A stretch of DNA of 5,484 nucleotides from Pelagibacteraceae bacterium TMED146 (GTDB lineage: Bacteria; Pseudomonadota; Alphaproteobacteria; Pelagibacterales; Pelagibacteraceae), in the NCBI GenBank assembly GCA_002171085.1, contig NHGV01000010.1:23458-28941 (forward strand), read 5' to 3'. This document shows, piece after piece, positions 1 to 5,484 of this stretch; the first letter of the stretch is position 1, and each line of letters opens with the position of its first letter. The notes under the pieces are model-generated. The model was not told where the DNA came from, made no database searches, and saw only the letters and a list, made by a program, of their open reading frames with translations. Made by a program: the position numbers and the translations under genes.

Positions 1-1509
1 AGATATGAAAAAATTGGCTCAGATCAATACAAAGGTATTAAAAGTAATTTAAATGATTTTTATCAAAAAAAAATTTCGGAAAGCAATGTGCATTCACAAA
101 ATTTTATTGCTGATGCATTTGAAGCATATCTACGCGGTAAGGTATTAGATTTTAAAATTCCAGAAAATAAAAAAGAAGATTTTAAGAGATGGAATGAAAT
201 TTTTGACAACAAAGTTTCTAATAAAATATCATCATTAACTAAAAGCTTAAATGATCAGGAGACATATGGAAAAAAAGTGCAATCAATTATTGATGATCTA
301 GAAATTCAAGACCAAAATCAAAATCCTCAGAACGCGCAAAATGAAAAAGATAATGAAGATAATAATAAGGAGCAAGATAGTGAAAAACAACAATTGCAAG
401 AACAAGAAAATCAACAATCTCAAAATCCAGAATTTGATATGGAAAATCTTGTTCCAGAAATAGATTTTGACCCAAGTTCAAATGACCAAGAGATTGCTTT
501 GGAAGATAGTGATGATGAAGATATACAAACTACTAGATCTCAAAAGCAAATATCAAATGATAATAAAAAATATAAAATTTTTACAAATCAATTCGACAAA
601 GTATTAGAAGCAAATGAACTTATAACAGATGAAGAAATTTTTAAATTGAGAAACAATCTTGATATCCAACTATCATCTCTACAATCCTTCATTTCTAGAC
701 TTGCAAATAAATTACAAAGAAAACTTTTAGCTAAACAAAATAGGTCATGGAATTTTGACCTTGAAGAAGGCTTATTGGATGCATCCAAGCTACCTAGAAT
801 TATTATGGATCCATTTAATTCTCTCTCTTACAAAAAAGAAAAAGATATTGATTTTAAAGATACGGTTGTAACCCTGCTGATTGATAACTCGGGATCAATG
901 AGAGGAAGGCCAATTACTATAGCAGCGATTTGTGCAGATATACTATCTAGAACATTGGAACGATGTTCAGTTAAAGTTGAAATTTTAGGTTTTACTACCA
1001 TGAACTGGAAAGGTGGAAAAAGTAGAGAGCTTTGGATGAAACATAAAAAAGAGAGTCCTGGGCGATTAAATGATCTTTGTCATATTATTTATAAGTCTGC
1101 AGATACACCATGGAGAAGATCTAAAAATAATTTAGGGCTAATGTTAAAAGAAGGAATTTTAAAAGAAAATATTGATGGTGAAGCAATTCTTTGGGCTTAC
1201 AATCGCCTAAAAAAAAGAAAAGAGGAAAGAAAAATTATTATGGTTATCTCTGATGGTGCTCCTGTTGATGACTCTACGCTTTCAGTTAATTCCCCGAGTT
1301 ATTTAGAACAACATTTAAAAAGGGTGGTGCAATGGATAGAAAATAATTCTGATATAGAAATTAATGCAATCGGAATTGGGCATGATGTAACTAACTATTA
1401 TGAAAAAGCTATCAAGATTGCAGATGTTCAAGAACTAGGTGACGCAATGGTAGATCAACTTGTAGACTTATTTATTAATTCACCTACTAGAAAAAGAACC
1501 TTGAATTAA
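1..1509 (+). CDS. cobT: Aerobic cobaltochelatase subunit CobT-like protein, VWA domain (5'-partial)
   Basis: The reading frame is open from base 1 with no start in view, so the gene begins left of the window; 502 residues are visible. The GTG at base 88 lies inside conserved sequence and is not the start. Visible residues 1-95 are the CobT N-terminal region. About 96-180 is a low-complexity linker rich in Gln, Asn, Glu and Asp. A von Willebrand A domain follows, with a MIDAS motif DNSGS at 295-299. CobT hallmarks are DTPW (368-371), ENIDGEA (389-395) and SDGAPVDD (417-424). In the known family, CobT works with the AAA+ ATPase CobS and the large subunit CobN to insert cobalt into hydrogenobyrinic a,c-diamide in the cytoplasm. 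CobS may lie upstream but is not visible. The 3' end overlaps the convergent transporter gene by 30 bp. Family assignment is firm. A cobalamin role is uncertain, because CobS/CobT-like pairs can occur without the rest of the pathway. Confidence 0.93.
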   Translation, partial: RYEKIGSDQYKGIKSNLNDFYQKKISESNVHSQNFIADAFEAYLRGKVLDFKIPENKKEDFKRWNEIFDNKVSNKISSLTKSLNDQETYGKKVQSIIDDLEIQDQNQNPQNAQNEKDNEDNNKEQDSEKQQLQEQENQQSQNPEFDMENLVPEIDFDPSSNDQEIALEDSDDEDIQTTRSQKQISNDNKKYKIFTNQFDKVLEANELITDEEIFKLRNNLDIQLSSLQSFISRLANKLQRKLLAKQNRSWNFDLEEGLLDASKLPRIIMDPFNSLSYKKEKDIDFKDTVVTLLIDNSGSMRGRPITIAAICADILSRTLERCSVKVEILGFTTMNWKGGKSRELWMKHKKESPGRLNDLCHIIYKSADTPWRRSKNNLGLMLKEGILKENIDGEAILWAYNRLKKRKEERKIIMVISDGAPVDDSTLSVNSPSYLEQHLKRVVQWIENNSDIEINAIGIGHDVTNYYEKAIKIADVQELGDAMVDQLVDLFINSPTRKRTLN

Positions 1510-2055
1510 CCCTAAATTTTTAACCATCAATCTAAATGGTACTAGCATTAACATTGCAATTATAATCTTAACACCAAAATCACCTAGCGCTAAAGTTACC
1601 CATGGAACTTCAGTACCGTAAAATGCAATTGAGAAAAATAAAACTGTATCAATTGCAGATGAAATGATTGATGATAAAAATGGAGGTATAAACCATAACT
1701 TATGATCTCTTAATTTATTGAAAATATTTGCATCTAGCAATTGAGCAATTAAAAAAGCTGTTCCTGATCCAATAACAATTCTAAGGGAAATTAAATTAAA
1801 TTCACTGATTGAAAAAAATAAAGAAATTAAGACTCCCCAAACAAAACCTACATGAATTACTCTTTTGGTGAAACTGATCCCATGGAGTCTATTTGCTAAA
1901 TCGGTAACTAAAAAAGCAACTGGATATGTGAAAGCTCCCCAAGTTAAAACATCATTAAGATTTAAAAAATTAAATGGAAATTGAACTAAATAGTTAGATG
2001 CCAAAACAATTAGCATCATTGATAGAATGTAAGGTATTAGTTTTTTATTAATCAA
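1480..2055 (-). CDS. VUT family (YhhQ-like) queuosine precursor transporter
   Basis: This 191-residue inner-membrane protein has about six hydrophobic segments. Recognisable family motifs are [17 protein letters not shown] (43-59), [20 protein letters not shown] (92-111), [10 protein letters not shown] (132-141) and ALGDFGVK (156-163). E. coli YhhQ imports the 7-deazaguanine precursors preQ0/preQ1 used to make queuosine in tRNA; the same role here is inferred from family membership. The chosen start is a TTG (2055-2053) sharing TTGA with the rpmB stop. It leaves 18 residues before the conserved Ala-Ser-Asn in the first membrane segment, as I recall for homologues. The first in-frame ATGs (codons 13 and 14) would remove most of that segment. 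No clear Shine-Dalgarno is seen, so translation probably relies on coupling to rpmB. The 3' end overlaps cobT by 30 bp. Confidence 0.88.
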   Translation of the reverse strand: MINKKLIPYILSMMLIVLASNYLVQFPFNFLNLNDVLTWGAFTYPVAFLVTDLANRLHGISFTKRVIHVGFVWGVLISLFFSISEFNLISLRIVIGSGTAFLIAQLLDANIFNKLRDHKLWFIPPFLSSIISSAIDTVLFFSIAFYGTEVPWVTLALGDFGVKIIIAMLMLVPFRLMVKNLGLIQGSFSSR

Positions 2056-2345
2056 TTGGCTTTGGCTTTTGTTTTAACCATTAGAGCTTTCTTTAATTTT
2101 TTTATTCTTGGTGCTAAATTTTTATTTTTTGCTCTAATTAAAAACTGATCAAGACCACCTCTAAAATCAACAGCTTTTAAAGCTCTTGTTGAAATTTTCA
2201 AACTAACATTCTTTTTTAACAACTCACTTTTAAGAGAAACTTTTTTTAGATTAGGAAAAAACTTTCTTTTAGTTTTGTTATTAGCGTGAGACACTTTATG
2301 TCCACTCATCGGTCTTTTACCAGTTAATTCGCATATATTTGCCAT
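2052..2345 (-). CDS. rpmB: 50S ribosomal protein L28
   Basis: This is a 97-residue, strongly basic protein with the L28 signature: CELTGKRPMSGHKVSHANNK (residues 5-24), then the KRKFFPNL segment (26-33) and RGGLDQFL (62-69). Length and sequence fit the alphaproteobacterial form. L28 is a component of the large ribosomal subunit. The ATG start gives the usual N-terminus beginning MANICELTGK. No Shine-Dalgarno lies at normal distance: the bases just before the ATG are pyrimidine-rich (CTGTCCACCT), and the only AAGGA is about 18 nt away. A promoter-like element ends only 10 nt before the ATG, so the message may be nearly leaderless. The gene heads a two-gene unit with the downstream transporter (TTGA overlap) and is divergent from the TauE/SafE gene. 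Confidence 0.96.
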   Translation of the reverse strand: MANICELTGKRPMSGHKVSHANNKTKRKFFPNLKKVSLKSELLKKNVSLKISTRALKAVDFRGGLDQFLIRAKNKNLAPRIKKLKKALMVKTKAKAN

Positions 2346-2355
2346 AGGTGGACAG

Positions 2356-2384
2356 GATATATTTCCTTAAAATGTTTTGGTCAA
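2356..2384 (-). promoter_or_regulatory. Candidate sigma-70-type promoter for rpmB
   Basis: Read on the minus strand, TTGACC (2384-2379) is followed after 17 nt by TATATC (2361-2356). The -35 matches the consensus at 5 of 6 positions, the spacer is ideal, and the -10 matches at 4 of 6 but lacks the usually conserved final T. Only 10 nt separate the -10 from the rpmB ATG, so transcription would begin only about 3-5 nt upstream of the start codon. AT-rich DNA yields chance -10 matches, so the support comes mainly from the -35 plus spacing and position. Confidence 0.45.
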
Positions 2385-2419
2385 GGTGTTTTTAGAGCCA
2401 TTTTATGCGCCCTCTCCGT

Positions 2420-2446
2420 TTGACAATTAATAATTAGAGGCATAAT
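2420..2446 (+). promoter_or_regulatory. Candidate promoter for the TauE/SafE-DUF3429 pair
   Basis: A perfect TTGACA (2420-2425) is followed after 15 nt by CATAAT (2441-2446), 5 of 6 to the -10 consensus. The spacer is shorter than the optimal 17 nt. With a 17-nt spacer the -10 would be the poorer TAATTG. Predicted transcription starts near 2453, leaving roughly 20 nt before the ATG at 2473. No clear Shine-Dalgarno is present in that leader. Confidence 0.4.
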
Positions 2447-2454
2447 TGTAATTA
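2424..2454. repeat. AT-rich inverted repeats overlapping the TauE/SafE promoter
   Basis: CAATTA (2424-2429) and TAATTG (2443-2448) form an inverted repeat with 13 nt between the arms, which overlap the -35 and -10 elements. The right arm also belongs to a second palindrome, TAATT-GT-AATTA (2443-2454). The arrangement could be an operator, but such A/T words arise readily by chance in this base composition, so it is noted only as a candidate. Confidence 0.2.
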
Positions 2455-2472
2455 AATAATAAACAATGTTAA

Positions 2473-3528
2473 ATGTTTGATTTTTACTTACCGATTGCTG
2501 AAGTAACAATTAATATTCCATTATTACTACTAATTAGTGCCGCCGTGGGTTTTTTAACAGGTTTACTTGGAATTGGAGGCGGATTCCTAATGACACCTAT
2601 ATTAATTTTTTTAGGAATATCTCCTGTATATGCAGTTGCAAATGGAGCAAATAATATCTTGGCTGCATCAGTATCTGGGTCATTAGCCCATTATTTTAAA
2701 AATCATATTGATGTAAAAATGGGAGTTTTAATTTTAGTCGGTGGTCTAATAGGATCAATCATAGGTGTTGAAATTTTTATTTTCTTTTTAAAAAAAGGGA
2801 CAATTAACAGTCTGATATCTATTTCATATTTCATATTACTAAGCTCGATAGGACTAATGATGTTTTATGAAAGCTTGAGTGAAATGAGAAGAATTAGAAA
2901 AAAAAAATTCATTAAAAGAAGAATGCATCAACATTATTGGATACACAATTTACCCTTTAAAGTAAGAATTCATGCTTCAAAGTTATATATTAGTGCCATT
3001 GGTCCAATATTTTTTGGAATACTTATCGGTCTGATATCATCATTGCTTGGTGTAGGAGGAGGTTTTATCCTCGTTCCAATCCTAATTTATATAATCGGTA
3101 TGCCAGCCAAACTCGTTCCAGGTACATCACTTTTTGCAATGATATTTGTTATGATCATAGTAACTTTGCTTCATGCAATAGCAAACTATACTATCGATAT
3201 TTATCTTGTATTCATATTAGCGCTTGGCTCTGTCGTTGGTGCGCAACTAGGTTCAATTATAAGCAGTAAACTCGCTGGTGAAGAATTAAGAGGTTTACTT
3301 TCAATTTTAATTTTAACATTTGGTTTTAAATTTGGTTATGATTTATTCTTTTCTAAAATTTTGCCATCAATGAATATTGCTAGCACTATTTCTCCAGAAT
3401 TTAATAGTTTTACAAATTTAGTTATAAATGTTTCACTCAATTATCCAGTAATCTATGGAATAGCATCAGTAAGTATAGCCATAATAGTAGGAATTGCAGT
3501 TGCATACTCATTTAAAAAAGTGTTGTAA
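2473..3528 (+). CDS. TauE/SafE (TSUP) family membrane exporter with C-terminal extension
   Basis: This 351-residue polytopic membrane protein has the family's internal duplication: LLGIGGGFLMTPIL (31-44) with AVANGANNILAASVSGSLAH (54-73), and LLGVGGGFILVPIL (191-204) with VPGTSLFAMIF (215-225). The halves are joined by a very basic loop (138-170, beginning RRIRKKK), presumably cytoplasmic. TSUP proteins move sulfur-containing or organic anions such as sulfite, sulfoacetate or related substrates; the substrate cannot be read from the sequence. Many members are about 250-260 residues. The excess here is the central loop plus a tail (about 300-351) with one further membrane segment (327-346). 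The ATG at 2473 starts just before the first hydrophobic segment. A run of ten A's (2898-2907) lies in the basic loop. The stop overlaps the next gene by one base (TAATG), which implies co-expression. Confidence 0.88.
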   Translation: MFDFYLPIAEVTINIPLLLLISAAVGFLTGLLGIGGGFLMTPILIFLGISPVYAVANGANNILAASVSGSLAHYFKNHIDVKMGVLILVGGLIGSIIGVEIFIFFLKKGTINSLISISYFILLSSIGLMMFYESLSEMRRIRKKKFIKRRMHQHYWIHNLPFKVRIHASKLYISAIGPIFFGILIGLISSLLGVGGGFILVPILIYIIGMPAKLVPGTSLFAMIFVMIIVTLLHAIANYTIDIYLVFILALGSVVGAQLGSIISSKLAGEELRGLLSILILTFGFKFGYDLFFSKILPSMNIASTISPEFNSFTNLVINVSLNYPVIYGIASVSIAIIVGIAVAYSFKKVL

Positions 3529-3956
3529 TGAATCACTCAAGTTTTGTTAAAACATTATGCTACTCAGGAGCAATTCCTTTTTACATTCTTGCTATTATAA
3601 GTTTTATTTACAAGAATTTTTTTATCTTTGATCTTTTCTCGATTTATTCTTTAGTAATTTTAAGTTTTTTATTTGGTTCAAGTTGGTTGATGATTGTTTT
3701 TTTTGAAAAAGAAAATGTTTCGAAAAAATTAATTTTTTTCATTTTAATCACACCTGTATTACTAATTTTTGTAGAAATATTTATCCAAATACAAATTAAA
3801 TTATTTATTTACTCATTGTGTTTTTTTGGGATCTATCTAATTGATAACAAATATCTTAAAGACTTAGACTATTTAAAAATTCGAAAAAACTTAACATTGC
3901 AAGTTATATTGAGTCACATGCTAATTTTAATTAGCATTTATACCGACAGCTTCTGA
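3528..3956 (+). CDS. Small multi-pass membrane protein, DUF3429-like
   Basis: This is a 142-residue, very hydrophobic protein with about four to five membrane segments (about 10-28, 34-58, 67-90, 92-106 and 123-140). The N-terminal pattern YSGAIPFYILAI, then IYSLVILSFLFGSSW (39-53), resembles the DUF3429 family, whose members carry a similar Gly-x-Ile-Pro-Phe start and an SFL.G..W motif. The segment NLTLQVILSHMLIL near the end also fits. The function of the family is not known to me. The ATG overlaps the stop of the TauE/SafE gene (TAATG), so translation is probably coupled and the two proteins may act together, though that is inference. The last 30 bp overlap the convergent pyrD gene. That this is a real gene is well supported by the coupling and coherent membrane topology; the family name is less certain. 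Confidence 0.7.
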   Translation: MNHSSFVKTLCYSGAIPFYILAIISFIYKNFFIFDLFSIYSLVILSFLFGSSWLMIVFFEKENVSKKLIFFILITPVLLIFVEIFIQIQIKLFIYSLCFFGIYLIDNKYLKDLDYLKIRKNLTLQVILSHMLILISIYTDSF

Positions 3957-4979
3957 AATATTTTTTAAACCATCTTGTTTTAAGAGTTCAACTAATTCTT
4001 TATTAATATTAGAAGCTACATAAGGGCCTTTAAAAACCATAGAAGTATAAAGTTGTACTAAATTTGCCCCACATTTAATTTTTTCATAAGCCGTTTTTCC
4101 ATCATTTACTCCACCTACGCCAATGATAGGAATTTTGCCTCTTAAATTTTTATAAAAATTTAGAATAACTTTGTTCGAAACTAAGTTTATTGGGCTACCA
4201 GATAAGCCGCCAGATTCTATTTTGTGTTCATCTAATAAATCTTCTTTTCCTTCCACAGAAGTATTTGCTAAAATTAGACCATCAATTTTTTTATCTAAAA
4301 AAATTTCAGATAAATTATTAATTTCTGAAATGTCAATATTGGGTGATAGTTTAAATATAATAGGTTTTATTTTTTCTTTTTGAGTTCTAAAGTTTAGTAT
4401 TGCATCAATTAAATTAATAATTTTTTCTTTATCATGCATTGATCTTAAATTTGGTGTATTCGGAGATGAAATATTAATTGCTATATAATCAGCTTGATCA
4501 TAAAATTTTTCTAAACATATTAGGTAGTCATCATTTTTAGAGGCGTTTTCTTTATTGGGTCCAATATTAATACCCAGAATTCCATTATTCAAATTATTAG
4601 CAATACGATTAAAAATTCTCTCCATGCCTTCGTTTGGAAAACCAAGCCTGTTAATAATAGCTTTATCTTGATTTAATCTAAATACTCTTGGCTTTGAATT
4701 TCCCTCTTGAGGTTTTGGTGTAACTGTACCAACTTCTGTATAACCAAAGCCTAATTTGTAGATAGCGTTATAAACCTCTGCATTTTTATCAAATCCAGCT
4801 GCAAGCCCTACAGGATTTTCAAACTCAATACCAAAAACTTCAGACTTCAATTTTTCATGAGGTTTAAATTTGAATAAATCAAATGGAATTATATTTGTTT
4901 TTAAAAATTTAATTGCTAATTGATGTGCAACTTCTGGATCGGTTTGTTTTAAAAATGAGTTAAAAATATCATAAAACAT
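3927..4979 (-). CDS. pyrD: Dihydroorotate dehydrogenase (quinone), class 2
   Basis: PyrD oxidises dihydroorotate to orotate, the fourth step of UMP synthesis, passing electrons through FMN to membrane quinone. The 350-residue length and the N-terminal helical extension (1-40) before the barrel mark class 2, the membrane-associated type. Visible motifs are GLAAGFDKNAE (58-68), INRLGFPNEG (109-118), and NISSPNTPNLR (169-179). The last contains the serine at 172 that corresponds to the catalytic Ser175 of the E. coli enzyme. FMN-site elements are Lys210, ANTSV (238-242), GGLSG (257-261), GVGGV (287-291) and YTSMVFKGP (311-319). All key residues are present, so the enzyme should be active. The ATG lies 1 nt after the lysK stop (TAGAATG), so the two genes form a co-transcribed unit. 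The 3' end overlaps the DUF3429-like gene by 30 bp. Confidence 0.97.
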   Translation of the reverse strand: MFYDIFNSFLKQTDPEVAHQLAIKFLKTNIIPFDLFKFKPHEKLKSEVFGIEFENPVGLAAGFDKNAEVYNAIYKLGFGYTEVGTVTPKPQEGNSKPRVFRLNQDKAIINRLGFPNEGMERIFNRIANNLNNGILGINIGPNKENASKNDDYLICLEKFYDQADYIAINISSPNTPNLRSMHDKEKIINLIDAILNFRTQKEKIKPIIFKLSPNIDISEINNLSEIFLDKKIDGLILANTSVEGKEDLLDEHKIESGGLSGSPINLVSNKVILNFYKNLRGKIPIIGVGGVNDGKTAYEKIKCGANLVQLYTSMVFKGPYVASNINKELVELLKQDGLKNISEAVGINAN

Positions 4980-4980
4980 T

Positions 4981-5484
4981 CTATCTTTTTAAACTGTCCT
5001 CTAGTAATTTAATAGTTTCTTCACGTCCAAAAAAGCTAATAAATGAACCCATCCTTGGTCCTTGCTCATCTCCAAATACAATTTCATAAATTGCTTTAAA
5101 CCAATCTCTTAATTTTTCTTTTGGATAATAATTTTTTCCAACTGTAAAAACTTCAGTTTGTATCTCTGAGGGGTCTTTCCCATCTGGCATTTTTTTTAAG
5201 ACTTCAATTAAATCTAATATTGCTTTTTTCTCGTTTTCATTTGCTGGCCTATATTTTTTTAAAGGCTTTACAATGTCATTAAAATATTGAATTGCATTTT
5301 TAGTTAATTTTTGAAGTATAGGATGATCTTCTTTAACAATATTTGAACTATAGTTATTTATAAACTTCCACAAAACTTCTTCATTTTCAGCATTACTTGC
5401 GCTGACTAAATTCAAAAGTACACCAAAGGAAATTACATTCTTTTCTTTAGGGGGAGAACCATTGTGAACGTGCCATACTGGATT
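4981..5484 (-). CDS. lysK: Lysyl-tRNA synthetase, class I, C-terminal part (5'-partial)
   Basis: The frame is open to the right edge and 167 residues are visible, so the gene's start and catalytic core, including the HIGH and KMSKS signatures, lie outside. The first visible residues, NPVWHVHNGSPPKE, followed by FGLLLNLVSASNAENEEVLW (beginning about residue 21), match the C-terminal half of class I LysK as found in alphaproteobacteria and archaea. The terminal block with FGDEQGPRMGSFISFFG is the usual end of the family. The TTG at 5415-5413 is an internal leucine codon in this conserved block, not a start. LysK charges tRNA-Lys. It is unrelated in fold to the class II LysS of most bacteria. 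pyrD follows after one base. Confidence 0.93.
   Translation of the reverse strand, partial: NPVWHVHNGSPPKEKNVISFGVLLNLVSASNAENEEVLWKFINNYSSNIVKEDHPILQKLTKNAIQYFNDIVKPLKKYRPANENEKKAILDLIEVLKKMPDGKDPSEIQTEVFTVGKNYYPKEKLRDWFKAIYEIVFGDEQGPRMGSFISFFGREETIKLLEDSLKR

Noticed and set aside
88..90. GTG as the start of the CobT frame
   Set aside because: The frame stays open back to base 1 and the upstream residues ([18 protein letters not shown]) continue the conserved CobT sequence, so the gene begins outside the window.
287..481. 64-codon minus-strand open frame inside cobT
   Set aside because: It is antisense to the low-complexity linker, has no recognisable motif, and is best explained as a shadow of the real frame.
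588..788. 66-codon minus-strand open frame inside cobT
   Set aside because: It overlaps well-conserved CobT coding sequence and shows no family similarity or start signals.
1523..1540. ACCAT-N8-ATGGT inverted repeat after the cobT stop as a terminator
   Set aside because: The stem is only 5 bp, it lies within VUT coding sequence, and no adjacent T-run follows on either strand.
2346..2472. Riboswitch or structured RNA in the divergent intergenic region
   Set aside because: Only 127 nt are shared by two promoters, and no known riboswitch core (preQ1, SAM-V, glycine or similar) is recognisable.
2466..2480. Tiny ATG-TTA-AAT-GTT-TGA frame overlapping the TauE/SafE start
   Set aside because: Four sense codons without a ribosome binding site; such frames are common by chance in AT-rich DNA and nothing suggests a leader peptide.
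4171..4383. 70-codon plus-strand open frame inside pyrD
   Set aside because: It is antisense to conserved PyrD motifs and has no recognisable product.
5413..5415. TTG as the start of the lysyl-tRNA synthetase fragment
   Set aside because: The codon lies inside the conserved LysK block and the frame continues with NPVWHVHNG to the right edge; it is an internal leucine.
1..5484. Mobile element, CRISPR array, tRNA or defence system
   Set aside because: No transposase, integrase, regularly spaced repeats, cloverleaf-type tRNA sequence or defence-family domain was seen; base composition looks uniform across the window.

Overview
The window looks like a piece of a compact, very AT-rich alphaproteobacterial genome. 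The best fit is a SAR11-type (Pelagibacterales) marine bacterium. The reasons are protein families with alphaproteobacterial signatures (CobT with a VWA domain, the L28 form starting MANICELTGK, a VUT transporter ending in the alphaproteobacterial ALGDFGVK motif, class I lysyl-tRNA synthetase), A/T-ending codons and Lys/Asn/Ile-rich proteins, and almost no intergenic DNA. Assignment to SAR11 is inference from recall; no search was run.

Layout, left to right. (1) Bases 1-1509 (+) are the C-terminal part of a CobT-like cobaltochelatase subunit, cut by the left edge. (2) Tail to tail with it, on the minus strand, rpmB (ribosomal protein L28, 2345-2052) is followed by a VUT/YhhQ-type queuosine-precursor transporter (2055-1480). 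The pair overlaps by 4 nt and the transporter appears to start on TTG. (3) A 127-nt divergent intergenic region (2346-2472) is the only sizeable non-coding stretch. It holds one candidate promoter for each direction; the rpmB promoter sits so close to the ATG that the message may be almost leaderless. (4) On the plus strand, a TauE/SafE-type (TSUP) exporter with a C-terminal extension (2473-3528) shares one base (TAATG) with a small membrane protein resembling DUF3429 (3528-3956). (5) On the minus strand, class I lysyl-tRNA synthetase (C-terminal part, cut by the right edge) is followed after 1 nt by pyrD, the class 2 dihydroorotate dehydrogenase.

The genes are mostly housekeeping: translation (LysK, L28, tRNA queuosine supply), pyrimidine synthesis (PyrD) and transport. 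The architecture is the more notable part. Every same-strand pair abuts or overlaps by 1-4 nt, and both convergent pairs overlap by exactly 30 bp with no recognisable intrinsic terminator. I found no mobile element, CRISPR array, tRNA, rRNA or recognisable riboswitch, and no clear sign of a novel defence or mobile system. The least understood parts are the TSUP/DUF3429 pair and the role of CobT in an organism that probably does not make cobalamin.
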